From NCBI GenBank assembly GCA_035610835.1, contig CM069446.1, positions 50,445,625-50,509,624 on the forward strand: DNA of 64,000 nucleotides, read 5' to 3'. Shown here in pieces: positions 10,981 to 22,756 of this stretch. The position numbers and the translations under genes are program-made. This DNA is from Ophiura sarsii. Its lineage: Eukaryota; Echinodermata; Ophiuroidea; Amphilepidida; Ophiuridae. The notes beneath the pieces are model-generated. The model saw only the letters and a program-made list of their open reading frames with translations. It was not told where the DNA came from and made no database searches. Positions within the stretch are counted from its first letter, which is position 1; each line of letters begins with the position of its first letter.

Positions 10981-11361
10981 ACTTTATAACGAATATGAAC
11001 CGATTGATAGTTGTGGCAGAATGATTTGCTTATCAAATGTGAGTGTCTTTGATGCATTATTAGATGAATTATATTATATAAAGCTACAATTTGTGGACCC
11101 TTCGTTTACCCGCGTATAACCGGTATGTTGATGTGGTTTTTTTACTATCCATCATGTTTAATTTTTATATTTCATCCTGTGCATTTTAACTTTGTAAATT
11201 TGTATTGCTGCTCTCATTTTATCATATTTTGTTTGTTGTACGGCGCTCAGAGGCTTTTTGTATTAAGCGCCTAAGAAATGTCTTGTTATTATTATATAAT
11301 TATTATTATTGATTGGTCAAAATAGGTTAGTATTATCAAGACTGTATTGCTCATGCAGCTA
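10981..11361 (+). repeat. Segmental-duplication flank (module 1) with an L2/CR1-like tail insertion
   Basis: GAACCGATTGATAGTTGT to CTCATGCAGCTAC matches 20034-20240 of module 2. Module 1 has about 150 extra bases at 11165-11312 containing GTATTAAGCGCC and ending in ATT-rich repeats, which looks like the 3' end of an L2/CR1-type LINE. Confidence 0.7.
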
Positions 11362-12025
11362 CAGGGTGAGTCAGAAAGAAGTTTACCCGGATTGGTGATG
11401 TTTTAAAAAACAAACAAATGACACTCGAGAGTTCAGTAAAGCATATATTTAACAAGCATTCTCTCCTGCTTATTAGGAAAAAAGAATGACACATATTGAT
11501 CATTGCTAAGAGGAGTTATGCCTATTTTAACAAAGGTACTCATTTTGCAAGCTGTCCACGGAATACTTGACAAAACAAATGTAAAGTAAGCATTTTAGCT
11601 TGACAAAACATATGAGCGCTTTCAGTAAAACAGGCATAACTTCTCTTAGGAATTATCAATTTGCTTCATTGATTTGCTCTAATAAGCAGCAAAGTATATT
11701 TGGTAAATAAATGCTTTACTGAACTTTTAAGTGTCATTTATTTGTTTTGAAAAACATCACCAATCTCGGTCAATAGGGAAGTACGCAGCTAAAATGCATA
11801 CTTTACATTTGTTTGGTCAAGTATTCCGTGGACAGCTTGCAGAATGAGTACCTTTATTAAAATAGACATAACTCCTCTTAGCATTGCTCAATTTGTGTCA
11901 TTCCTTTTTCCTAATAAGCAGGAGAGAATGCTTGTTAAATATATGCTTTACTGAACTCTCGAGTGTCATTTGTTTGTTTTTTAAAACACCACCAATCCGG
12001 GTAAATTTCTTTCTGACTCACCCTG
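11362..12025. mobile_element. 664-bp mariner-like MITE with long inverted arms, family FB2
   Basis: Termini CAGGGTGAGTCAGAAAGAAG and its complement, flanked by TA on both sides (11360-11361 and 12026-12027), the usual target duplication of Tc1/mariner elements. Arms of about 300 bp are nearly fully complementary around a short centre near 11690. No transposase frame. A second copy starts at 20249. Confidence 0.88.
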
Positions 12026-12027
12026 TA

Positions 12028-12507
12028 CAATAACAAATAGTGCTTTCAACATGTTCAATTAACAGTGTTTCAGAGCGTCTCGTTCGACCTTTGGAATTTA
12101 TTTCAGATAGAAATGTATAAGCAAAATGTATGCATCTAGGCCTATTGTAAGAGTTACTTTCAAGTTATTGTTAATGTTAAAGTCAACATCGCACTTTTAT
12201 TGATATTTATGATATTTTTTGGGAAAAGTACCCTTTTCCTTGAAAAATGTCATTTTGGACCCCTTTTACGCGTGTTTTTTGTTTTTTTTGTCACACATGC
12301 TGGCAGTAATCTTGGACATAAGAGGAGGAAACACAACGCTATCGACATCGTTAACTCAATTCAGATTTCTATTCAACTTTATCATAGATTGAACATTCCT
12401 GACTACCCTCATGTGTAATCTATTTGCCGCTACTACATGTATATACAATCGACTGAGAGTCCTCCTGCATGCCTAAAAGTGTTAAGAATGAGTATATATC
12501 ACATTAT
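12028..12507. other. Spacer before array 2
   Basis: AT-rich sequence with no gene or structure I can support. Confidence 0.5.
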
Positions 12508-15115
12508 ATTGCTATCTACTGCTGATAGCATTGCATTTATTTACACATAGCTATCTACTGTTGATAGCATTGTGTGTTGATTTACAGATTGCTATCTACT
12601 GCTGATAGCATTGTGCTGATTTACACATTGCTATCTACTGCTGATAGCATTGTGTTGATTTACACATTGCTATCTACTGCTGATAGCATTGTGCTGATTT
12701 ACACATTGCTATCTACTGCTGATAGCATTGTGTTGATTTACACATTGCTATCTACTGCTGATAGCATTGTGTTGATTTACACATTGCTATCTACTGCTGA
12801 TAGCATTGTGCTGATTTACACATTGCTATCTACTGCTGATAGCATTGTGTTGATTTACACATTGCTATCTACTGCTGATAGCATTGTGTTGATTTACACA
12901 TTGCTATCTACTGCTGATAGCATTGTGTTTATTTACACATTGCTATCAACTGCTGATAGCATTGTGTTGATTTACACATTGCTATCTACTGCTGATAGCA
13001 TTGTGTTGATTTACGCATTGATATCTACTGCCGAAAGCATTGTGTTGATTTACACATTGCTATCTACTGCTGATAGCATTGTGTTGATTTACAGATTGCT
13101 ATCTACTGCTGATAGCATTGGGTTGATTTACAAATTGCTATCTATTGTCGATAGCATTTTGTTAATACACAGATTGCTATCTACTGCTGATAGCATTGTG
13201 TTGATTTACACATTGCTATCTACTGCTGATAGCATTGTGTTGATTTACACATTGCTATCTACTGCTGATAGCATTGTGTTGATTTACACATTGCTATCAA
13301 CTGCTGATAGCATTGTGTTGATTTACACATTGCTATCTACTGCTGATAGCATTGTGTTGATTTACGCATTGATATCTACTGCCGAAAGCATTGTGTTGAT
13401 TTACACATTGCTATCTACTGCTGATAGCATTGTGTTGATTTACAGATTGCTATCTACTGCAGCTGATAGCATTGGGTTGATTTACAAATTGCTATCTATT
13501 GTCGATAGCATTTTGTTAATACACAGATTGCTATCTACTGCTGATAGCATTGTGTTGATTTACACATTGCTATCTACTGCTGATAGCATTGTTGATTTAC
13601 ACATTGCTATCTACTGCTGATAGCATTGTGCTGATTTACACATTGCTATCTACTGCTGATAGCATTGTGTTGATTTACACATTGCTATCTACTGCTGATA
13701 GCATTGTGTTGATTTACACATTGCTATCTACTGCTGATAGCATTGTGCTGATAGCATTGTGCTGATTTACAGATTGCTATCTACTGCTGATAGCATTGTG
13801 TTGATTTACAAATTGCTATCTATTGTCGATAGCATTTTGTTAATACACAGATTGCTATCTACTGCTGATAGCATTGTGTTGATTTACAGATTGCTATCTA
13901 CTGCTGATAGCATTGTATTGATTTACACATTTCTATCTATTGCTGATAGCATTGTGCTGATAGCATTGTGCTGATAGCATTGTGCTGATAGCATTGTGCT
14001 GATAGCATTGTGCTGATTGCTATCTACTGCTGATAGCATTGTGTTGATTTACAAATTGCTATCTATTGTCGAAAGCATTTGGTTAATATAATACACAGAT
14101 TGCTATCTACTGCTGATAGCAATGTGTTGATTTACACATTTTTATCTATTGCTGATAGCATTGTGCTGATTTACACATTGGTATCTACTGCTGATAGCAT
14201 TGCGCTGATTTACAGATTGCTATCTACTGTTGGTAGCATTGGGTTTATTTACCGATTGCTATCTACTGCTGATAGCATTGTGTTGATTTACACATTGCTA
14301 TCTACTGCTGATAGCATTGTGTTGATTTACACATTGCTATCTACTGCTGATAGCATTGTGTTGATTTACACATTGCTATCTACTGCTGATAGCATTGTGT
14401 TGATTTACACATTGTTGTCTACTGCTGATAGCATTGTGTTGATTTACACATTGCTATCTACTGCTGATAGTATTGTGTTGATTTACACATTGCTATCTAC
14501 TGCTGATAGCATTGTGTTGATTTACACATTGTTATCTACTACTGATAGCATTGTGTTGATTTACACATTGCTATCTACTGCTGATAGCATTGTGTTGATT
14601 TACACATTGTTATCTACTGCTGATAGCATTGTGTTGATTTACACATTGCTATCTACTGCTGATAGTATTGTGTTGATTTACACATTGCTATCTACTGCTG
14701 ATAGCATTGTGTTGATTTACACATTGTTATCTACTGCTGATAGTATTTGGTTGAGTTTACATATTGTTATCTACTGCTGATATCATTGTGTTGATTTACA
14801 CATTGCTATCTACTGCTGATAGCATTGTGTTGATTTACACATTGCTATCTACTGCTGATAGTATTGTGTTGATTTACACATTGCTATCTACTGCTGATAG
14901 CATTGTGTTGATTTACACATTGTTATCTACTGCTGATAGTATTTGGTTGAGTTTACATATTGTTATCTACTGCTGATATCATTGTGTTGATTTACACATT
15001 GCTATCTACTGCTGTAAGCATTGTGTTGATTTACTCATTGCTATCTACTGCTATAAGCATTGCGTTGAATTACAGATCACTATCTAACTGCTGATAGCAT
15101 TGTGTTGATTTACAG
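12508..15115 (+). repeat. 39-bp minisatellite array 2
   Basis: Roughly 65 units, mostly near-identical, with stretches of higher-order repetition: the series containing GTCGATAGCATTTTG recurs at about 13145, 13500 and 13825. A compressed run of GCTGATAGCATTGT units lies at 13930-14020. As 39 is a multiple of 3, one frame stays open for up to 348 codons (LIYTLLSTADSIV repeated); this is an artefact of the repeat. Confidence 0.96.
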
Positions 15116-15341
15116 ACTTACAATTACTAACTCCGCTAACAGCATTTAACATGCTTGCAACTTACTATGTAAATGTCAACATTATCTACATTTGATGGTA
15201 ATATTACATACATTTACCCAATTACTAATTTGATATATAGATAGCATCACATTAATTAAAATAATCAATTAGCAGAGCAGCCGAACCGCAGGTATGCATT
15301 TACTAGCTTTAACCTCTGATCAATATTTTCCTTTTAAAAAG
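15116..15341 (+). other. Conserved pre-exon block of module 2
   Basis: Near-identical to 9086-9291, including ACTAACTCCGCTAACAGCAT and the acceptor-like CCTTTTAAAAAG. Shows that module 2 was copied with intron sequence, so it is not a processed retrocopy. Confidence 0.75.
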
Positions 15342-16256
15342 GTTGAACGTCTTCTAAGGACCATCTACCAGCCTCAGAATGTCTACTGTATCCACCCAGA
15401 CCTCCATTCTCCACCTGCTTTCCATAAAACCCTTGAAAGACTCGCCAGTTGCTTTCCAAATGTTATTATCGCCTCTGAAAAGGTTCGTGTTTTGCGTGGA
15501 AATATCACTCTAGTGTTAGCTAATCTAAACTGTATGAAAGACTTGCTGAAACACAGCACTAAATGGAAATACTTGATAAATCTATGTGCTAAGGATTTCC
15601 CGTTAAAAACAAATTTCGAAATCGTTGAGCAGATGAAAGCCTACAATGGTCTTAATGCCGTGGGAGGACACAGATCTAACAGAACTGCATACAAAAAAGT
15701 GCCCCAACGATGGTGGACCTATCATCATTATTTTGTGTCCTATGGCAAATTCCCGCGACAAAGCTCAACGCTCAAGACTCCCCCTCCTCACAATCTTACT
15801 GTATACAAAGGCAACACATACATTGCTGCAACTCGGAACTTTGTCAATTTCATCGTCAACGACAGGGAGGCACAAGATTTCTTACTATGGCTATATGACA
15901 CCAATATACCGGATGAAACATTTACGCCAACTCTTAATCGACATCCTCGGGCACCGGGTGGAAAGACGGACGCCCAGCCAACTAATTTACGTTACATCAA
16001 ATGGACACTAGGCTCGAACAAGGATAGGGAACTCCAGTGCCCTGGTAAACGAGTGCATTCTATTTGCATTTTAGGGATTACGTTTTTGAAAGAGCTCTAT
16101 AAGCTACCGGAATTGTTTGTGAACAAATTACATTACAATTTTGATCCAGTGGCAATTCAATGCACAGAGGAAATGCTGGAATATAGAAAGCGTAATGAAG
16201 TATTATTTCACAGCGAGTTCCCACGGTTTCCAGCTAATTTAAGCTGGTCGTGGTGA
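15342..16256 (+). CDS. GCNT1-like: Second GCNT-like terminal exon (module 2)
   Basis: An intact 304-codon exon beginning in phase 0 after an acceptor-like AAAAAG and ending in TGA. It is about 94 percent identical in protein to exon 3 of the gene at 6181-10200. Kept features: RLLRTIYQPQNVYCIHPDL, NLCAKDFPLKTN, TPTLNRHPRAPG after IPDE (catalytic-type Glu), and AIQC. Differences include QRWWTYHH instead of QRWTYHH and IPDE for TPDE. No copies of exons 1 and 2 are seen between 10200 and 15342. It is therefore either an alternative last exon for the upstream gene (phase is compatible with the donor at 7498) or an orphan that encodes no membrane anchor. The open frame and conserved motifs argue for recent or continuing constraint. 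Confidence 0.7.
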   Translation, partial: VERLLRTIYQPQNVYCIHPDLHSPPAFHKTLERLASCFPNVIIASEKVRVLRGNITLVLANLNCMKDLLKHSTKWKYLINLCAKDFPLKTNFEIVEQMKAYNGLNAVGGHRSNRTAYKKVPQRWWTYHHYFVSYGKFPRQSSTLKTPPPHNLTVYKGNTYIAATRNFVNFIVNDREAQDFLLWLYDTNIPDETFTPTLNRHPRAPGGKTDAQPTNLRYIKWTLGSNKDRELQCPGKRVHSICILGITFLKELYKLPELFVNKLHYNFDPVAIQCTEEMLEYRKRNEVLFHSEFPRFPANLSWSW

Positions 16257-16409
16257 ATTTTCAGCCGAGTTTTTTCGCCCAAGCGCATTCAGTTTGCAAA
16301 CGAGACGCTTAGACCATAAAGCGAACAACATAATACATCACCTGTCGTAGTGTGTATGATCGCTGGAATTTTGAATATTTGAATAGGTGTGTGTTAGCTA
16401 TAACGTATA
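16257..16409 (+). other. 3' flank of module 2 exon
   Basis: Matches the 3' flank of the first gene (TTTTCAGCCGAG, GCGAACAAC) up to the TA at 16408-16409, where the composite insertion starts. Confidence 0.55.
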
Positions 16410-16756
16410 CAGTCCTCAAAATAAGTAACTGACCAGGTAATAAATATGCTCTCAACTCCAAAACTATAATTCCTACGTATTATATAATATATTAGCATAT
16501 AAAGTTGTAAGGAAATTTCTTGTCTTTAATTTGAGGTATTACACGTGAAGATTGAATGAATATTAACTCAGTCATGTGCCCTAAACCAAAAAAAAGGCTG
16601 TTTTTCACTTTAACATTTCGTTCGTCTACACGCAGACTCGGACTAGCAACGGGCAGATTATTGATTAACTGGTAGCGACAACTCACGTCACGGATGAATA
16701 GTAAGACGGGGATTGGGAATGCTTCAATTGATCAATGCAACCCATATAGTCCATGA

Positions 16757-17041
16757 GCCCAGGACCGTCAGACACTTTTGCCCAAGGGGGGTGCGTTTTC
16801 ACCTAACATTTTCGTAAAAGGTTGCCCCAAAAAAATTCCAAGTCAGTCACCTCGTGAATTTCACGTAAGTGTGGGGGGGGGGGGGGGGGGGGGGGGGAGG
16901 CGCAGCCACAAAATTTCGCAGTCCAAAAAGCACTGTAGTCAATGTTTTATGAGTAGTTTTACTATATCATTGATAGTGCGTCCGCACCCAACGCACCCCC
17001 CCCCCCCCCCCCCCCCCCCCATCTGACGGCCCTGGAGCCCG
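16757..17041. mobile_element. Small inverted-repeat element with G and C homopolymer runs
   Basis: AGCCCAGGACCGTCAGAC on the left pairs with CTGACGGCCCTGGAGCCC on the right. A long G run lies at about 16873-16897 and a long C run at about 16995-17020. No coding potential. Confidence 0.6.
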
Positions 17042-17099
17042 TAGGGTCGGTCGGTACCATGTCGAGGGAGTACACGGCTGTTTGACTGTCCGATTTATA

Positions 17100-17669
17100 A
17101 TTAAAATTATGGAATAACAAAAAATAACACAGTGGCCCAGTTATGGTTTGACCTGATTTAGGTAGCGCTAATGAATACGAGTATGCGGTGAAAATTGCAC
17201 GAAAATTGTTCGAGCCATTTTTAAATTATCGGCATTTTCTACTTTACACACATTGTACATGTAACTCTATGGGAAATGTGGCCGATGAGGGCGCTATTAT
17301 AGTAAATAATAATATGCAAAGCACTATTTCTCAGAAATGGACCAACAAAATGTTCTGGAAATGTCTACAAAAGATGACCAGTATATTCAGGTACTTGAAT
17401 AAGTTAAAACCAGAACCGGGCCAGCCGGTGTTCTCAGAATAAAACGGACAAATTATGTGGGATCAAACAGCCGTGAGTAAGGCTAATAATGATTTTTGTA
17501 TTGGTATGGATCCATGGAACCAGAATATGGTTGATAGCAAATTCAAAGCGTTAGCTTTCTGTGTGTTATCAGCACATTTTCAAAATGGCCGCCAAAATGC
17601 AAACAAAAAGCACACTAATAAACTTATGATGAATATTGGAAACTCTGGTGGATGTAAATAACGCAGTAA
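17100..17669 (+). other. Unassigned part of the composite insertion
   Basis: Two short open frames (17188-17442 and 17455-17661) lie here. I do not recognise a family in either. They contain the AAAATGGCCGCC motif that recurs in the adjoining tandem array, so they are probably chance frames in repeat sequence. Confidence 0.4.
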
Positions 17670-18450
17670 TGTATGTTTTAGACCACTAGACACTCATATC
17701 CGGATATTTTGCTATGTTAACACATCTAAATCCAAAATGGCCGCCAAAAATGATAAAATTCCATATATTGGCATATAGAAACCAACATGTATGATCAGAG
17801 TATAGTTTTAACAATGGGACGTATGTGTTAGACCCTTAGAAACTCATATCTAGTATTTTTGCTTTGTTAACATACTTTAAAACCAAAATGGCCGCCAAAT
17901 TAATGGCCAAAAATGGTAAAAAGTGGTCAGAATTCCATGAAATAGCATAATATCAACCGAAATGTATGATGAAAATATATTTTACGATGGGATGTATGTG
18001 TTAGACCACTAGTAACTCATATCCAGTATTCATGTGAACATAGTTCAAAATCAAAAATGGCTGCCAAAGTGGCCCAAAAATGGTTCCCGAAGTGGCTGCA
18101 AAAATTGTCAAATTCCGTAAAATGGGATAATATCAACCTAAACATGCTAAATGTAAGATGTAATACAGTTTTAATGATGGGATGTATGTATTAGACCATT
18201 AGTAACTCATATCTAGTATTTTTGCTTTGTTAGTATACTTGAAAATCCAAAATGCCCAACAAATGGATCCCAAAATAACTGAACAAATTGTCGAAATTCC
18301 ATAAAATGGTATAATATCAACCAAAACGTATGAAGAAAGTATAGTTTTAACATCGGGATGTATTTTTTAGACCACTCGTAACTCATATCCAGTATATTTG
18401 CATTGTAATAACGTACATTAAATCCAAGATGGCCACCAAAACGGCCGCTG
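17670..18450. repeat. Degenerate 165-190 bp tandem array
   Basis: About five units, each with TTAGACCACTAGTAACTCAT, then ATCCAGTATTTTTGC, then CCAAAATGGCCGCCAAA, then ATAATATCAACC and GATGGGATGTATG. Units begin near 17678, 17828, 17998, 18190 and 18365. Confidence 0.8.
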
Positions 18451-18539
18451 TAAATGTTAAAATAGTCTACATGAGTGAATGATAATCCACAATAGACATT
18501 GTAAGAGTGTATATTACATCACATTCACCAGATAGTATG

Positions 18540-19530
18540 TTCTAAAACTGCTAAACTATTTCTTTTAGATATAAGGCTCACCTCTGTTACAATTTTGATT
18601 CTGTACCACTTTCCAAAATGGCTGCCAGAATGGTTAAGTTGATGTTAAATGACCTAAAACAATTGTTTAAATGACCATTTTATGTAATACTAATACCCCA
18701 AATCTAATAAGACAGCATTCAACATATGTATATGATCAAGTTTAGGGGCTGTAGATCTAGTTTGAGTATTTTAAAGTATCCAAGATGTCTGCAAAATGTT
18801 AAAAAACCTGAAAAACAGTATTAGTTTTATTGTTAGTGTTACATTAGATATGACCAAAAGATTATATCTATAGATTTTAATCCACCAAGTAAACGTATCT
18901 GTAGGTGACAAGGTATGATTGAATGGTATAGACTCCATTTTTTCATTCTGGTCATATATTTTATCAATTGGAGGTCACCCGTGGTAATTATTTTGGCCAT
19001 TTGGAGGTAATTTTAATGAAATGTTCATTATAATGCCCATCTTAATAACATGACATTGTCAAAATGGAGTCTATACCATTCAATCATCCTTGTCACATAT
19101 ACAAACACGTTTACTGGATGGCTTAAAGCTGTAGATATAATAATGTGGTCATATCTAATGTAATACATGTACTAACAATAAACTAACACTGTTTTTCAGC
19201 TATTTTAACCTTTTACAGCCATCTTGGATATTTTAGAATACTCAAACTAGATCTACAGCTCCTAGGCTTTATCATAGACATGTAGGGAATGCTGTCCCAT
19301 TCAATTTGGGGGTATTGGTATTACATAGTACCGGTCATTTACAATACAAAACAATTGTTTTAGGTCATTTAACATCAACTGAACCATTCTGGCAGCCATT
19401 TTGGAAAGTGATTGGAATCAAAATTGTCACAGATGTGGGCCTTATTTCTAAAATCAATAGCTTACCAGTTTATAACATACTATTTGGTGGATTTGATGTA
19501 ATATACACTCTCACAATATCTATTTTGGAT
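18540..19530. repeat. Long palindrome, centre near 18995
   Basis: The left arm (CAATTGTTTAAATGACC, GGGGCTGTAGATCTAGTTTG, GGTATAGACTCCATTTT) is matched in order by complements on the right (AAAATGGAGTCTATACC, CAAACTAGATCTACAGC, ACAATTGTTTTAGGTC). Arms are about 450 bp and diverged. Confidence 0.82.
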
Positions 19531-19581
19531 TATCATACACTCATGTATATAGACTATTTTTACATTTACAGTCGGTTCATA

Positions 19582-20032
19582 CAGTCCTCAAAATAAGTAA
19601 TTGACCAGGTCATAAATATACTTTTAAAGGTATATTATTAGATCATTCCAGGGAAACGCCCTCAACATCGAACAAAAATTGAAAGCAGATTTACATTTCT
19701 GATCATAAATCGTACATACCTTCCAAGTTACAGAGCGATACGATTCCTAATTACCTCAGAATAATGGTTAGAGTGAATTTAGAGTGAAAATATAAACTGT
19801 CTGTTAAACCCGACAGTTTATTTTCACTCTAAAACCATGATTTTGAAGTAATTAAGAATCGTATCGCCCTGTAATGGTAACTTGGAATGTATTTGTACGA
19901 TTTATGATCAGAAATGTAAATCTGCAAGAAAATCTGCTTTCAATTTTTTTTTCGATGTTGAGGGCGTTTCCCTGGAATGATCTAATAATATACCTTTAAA
20001 ACGACCTGGTCAATTACTTATTTTGAGGACTG
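19582..20032. mobile_element. 451-bp near-perfect foldback element (FB3)
   Basis: Arms of about 210 bp run from CAGTCCTCAAAATAAGTAAT inward (CATTCCAGGGAAACGCCC and its complement) around a centre near 19810. TA flanks both sides. The complementarity extends slightly past the TA into GGTTCATA / TATGAACC. Confidence 0.85.
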
Positions 20033-20033
20033 T

Positions 20034-20248
20034 ATGAACCGATTGATAGTTGTTATCAAATGTGATTGTCTTTGATGCATTATAGGATGCATTATATTAT
20101 ATAAAGCTACAATGTGTGGACCCTTTGATTACCCGCGTATAACAGGTATGTTTGTTGTTATTTTTAATATCCATCATGTTTAATTGGTTAAAATAGGTTA
20201 ATATTATCAACACTGTATTACTCATGCAGCTACACGTGTTTTCACATA
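20034..20248 (+). repeat. Segmental-duplication flank (module 2)
   Basis: Homologous to 10990-11361 but without the LINE-tail insertion found there. It has a short extra ACGTGTTTTCACA before the MITE. Confidence 0.75.
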
Positions 20249-20443
20249 CAGGGTGAGTCAAAAAGAAGTTTACCCGGATTGATGATGTTTTAAAAATAAA
20301 AAAAATAACACTCGAGGGTTCAGTAAAGCATATATTTAACAAGCATTCTCTCCTGCTTATTAGGAAAAAGGAATGACACAAATTGTGCATTGCTAAGAGG
20401 AGTTATGTCTATTTTAATAAAGGTACTCATTTTGCAAGCTGTC
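20249..20443. mobile_element. FB2 MITE, left part, cut off by the assembly gap
   Basis: CAGGGTGAGTCAAAAAGAAG and about 195 bp match the element at 11362. TA precedes it. The rest is hidden by the N run. Confidence 0.85.
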
Positions 20444-20543
20444 NNNNNNNNNNNNNNNNNNNNNNNNNNNNNNNNNNNNNNNNNNNNNNNNNNNNNNNNN
20501 NNNNNNNNNNNNNNNNNNNNNNNNNNNNNNNNNNNNNNNNNNN
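20444..20543. other. Assembly gap of 100 N
   Basis: Exactly 100 N, the conventional length for a gap of unknown size. It lies between an inverted-repeat element and a minisatellite, both hard to assemble. Sequence joining the two sides is unknown. Confidence 1.
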
Positions 20544-20778
20544 TGCTGATAATATTGATTGATTTCAACATTGCTATCTACTGCTGATAGCATTGCGTTG
20601 ATTTACACATTGCTATCTACTGCTGATAGCATTGTGTTGATTTAAAGATTGCTATCTACTGCTTATAATATTGTGTTGATTTACACATTGCTATCTACTG
20701 CTGATAGCAATGTGTTGATTTACAGATTGCTATCTACTGCTGATAATATTTATTGATTTAAACATTGCTATCTACTGC
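20544..20778 (+). repeat. 39-bp minisatellite array 3, left part
   Basis: About six units of the 39-bp repeat, ending at ATCTACTGC, where LINE B is inserted. Confidence 0.93.
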
Positions 20779-22756
20779 AATGTTCAAGACAGCAGAAGAG
20801 TCACTTGGGAAACATCGCAGGAAAACACAGCCATGGGTTACAGACGACATTCTTGACATGTGTGACAAACGAAGAGACCTCAAGAAACTGAAGAATACTC
20901 CTACAGGTGCCACAGCATACAAAGAAGTCAACAAGAAGGTAGAAACGTATGAACAGGGCTAAAGATCAGTGGATCAAGAAACAGTGCATAGATATGGAAG
21001 AAAGTCTGGAGAAAAACAACAGTAGAAGAGCATTTCAGATTGTCAAAGACCTCACAAGAACAAGACAGGCGCGAGTCAGCACCATTCACGACAAAAATGG
21101 CAACTGTCTCACCGAGGAGGAAGACATTCTTAAGAGGTGGACAGAGTATTGCTCAGATCTATATAACCACCAGACTAAAGGCGATCCCAATGTAACTGTA
21201 TGCCAGGAATCTTCAAATGATGATGACTTTCCCATCTTAAGGGAAGAGGTGGAACAAGCCATAAAATCTTTGAAAAACGGAAAATCACCAGGTGTGGACA
21301 ATATTCCAGCAGAGCTCATTAAGCAAGGTGGCGAAGCTGTGGTAGACCTCCTCACCAACATCTGCAACAAGATCTGGCAAACTGGTGAATGGCCAACACC
21401 TTGGACCAAGTCACTCATCATCACTCTACCTAAGAAAGGCAACTTACAGCAATGCCAGAACTACAGAACCATTAGTCTAATCAGCCATGGCAGCAAAGTC
21501 ATGCTCAAAGTCCTACTGAACAGACTGAGACCACAGGCGGAAGAAATCATAGCTGAAGAGCAGGCCGGTTTCAGAAGTGGAAGAAGCACATTGGAGCAAA
21601 TATTCAACCTGCGAGTTTTGTGCGAGAAATATAACCAACATCAGCAAGACATCTTCCATGTGTTTATTGACTTTAAAAAGGCCTTTGACCGTGTGTGGCA
21701 CAAAGCACTGTGGGCCACGATGAAGCTTTACAACATGGGCCAAAAGCTCATTCAAACCATCGAGCAACTGTACAGCAAAGCCAGCAGCGCAGTACTTGCA
21801 CAAGGTAAAGTTGGTAAATGGTTCCACACCTCAGTTGGGGTCCGACAAGGCTGCCTATTATCCCCTACCTTATTCAATATCTTCTTAGAAAGAATAATGA
21901 CTGATGCACAATGGAACAATCAGCATAGGAGGGAGAAACATCACCAATCTGAGGTTTGCGGACGACATCGACGGACTGGCAGGCAGCGAAAAAGAGCTGG
22001 TGAGTTTGGTTGACAAACTGGACAAAACATCGACCAGATACGGCATGGAAATAAGTGCAGAGAAAACCAAGCTGATGAGTAACAAAGACGAAGTGATAAC
22101 AACACCAATCACAGTCAATGGCCAAAGACTACAGACAGTTTTAGAAGTTCAAATACCTTGGGGCCATCATCAGCGATGAAGGTTCCAAGCCAGAAATCCT
22201 TTCAAGAATCGCACTTACAACAGCTGCCTTGGCGAAGTTACAACCCATTTGGAGAGATAAAAACATCACTCTCGGCACCAAACTAAGGCTTCTGCATGCT
22301 CTTGTGCTCTCCATCTTCTTATATGCATGCGAGTCATGGACTCTGACGGCAGAACTACAGAGAAAGATCGAAGCGGTAGAGATGAGAAGTCTAAGACGCC
22401 TCCTTGGCATTTCATATACTGACCACATCACAAACGAGGAAGTGCGTCGAAGAGTGGCGCAACACATGAAGAGCTATACAAACCTGCTGGCCACCGTGAA
22501 AAAGCGACAACTAAAATGGTATGGCCACGTAACCAGATCAAGTGGCCTCTCCAAGACCATCCTGCAGGGCACCGTAGAGGGGAAGCGAAGAAGAGGTCGC
22601 CAGAGGAAAAGTTGGAGGGACAACATCACAGAATGGACTGGGAAAACTTTCGCAGAAACCCAAGCATTGGCACAGGACCGAGTCAGATGGAGGGAGGTGG
22701 TAAAGAAATCCGTCATGCAGTGCCCCTACGACCCTGGAGGGTTATGGGAGCGGTAA
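20779..22756 (+). pseudogene. Frameshifted reverse transcriptase ORF of LINE B
   Basis: Pieces lie in changing frames, with breaks near 20955, 21900 and 22150. Motifs in order: KNGKSPGVDNIPAELIK (about 21275-21325), NYRTISLISHGSKVMLK, EEQAGFRSGRSTLEQI, FIDFKKAFDRVWHK, GVRQGCLLSPTLFNIFLE, then FADDIDGLAGSEKE (about 21953-21994). The thumb and C-terminal region follow (LLHALVLSIFLYACESWTL, RRLLGISYTDHIT, RRRGRQRKSWRDNI). Compared with LINE A it keeps the whole palm domain and looks younger, but the frameshifts make it inactive. Confidence 0.88.

Larger units (their letters stand above)
16410..20032. mobile_element. 3.6-kb composite insertion with foldback termini, family FB3
   Basis: Both ends carry CAGTCCTCAAAATAAGTAA or its complement, and TA flanks each end (16408-16409, 20033-20034). 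Module 1 retains the corresponding host sequence (TTATAACGAATATGAACCG), so this is an insertion. Inside are a small nested inverted repeat (16757-17041), a 165-190 bp tandem array (17670-18450), a long palindrome (about 18540-19530) and a complete 451-bp foldback copy (19582-20032). No transposase was found, so it may be a compound of several insertions. Confidence 0.6.

Noticed and set aside
12574..13620. 348-codon open frame (LIYTLLSTADSIV repeated)
   Set aside because: It is the 39-bp satellite read in an open phase; no composition or start context of a gene, and the same frame opens in every array.
7739..15115. CRISPR-like regular repeats
   Set aside because: Units are contiguous with no unique spacers, and the DNA is eukaryotic.
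17188..17661. Two short open frames in the composite insertion
   Set aside because: No recognised domain, and they share motifs with the neighbouring non-coding tandem array.
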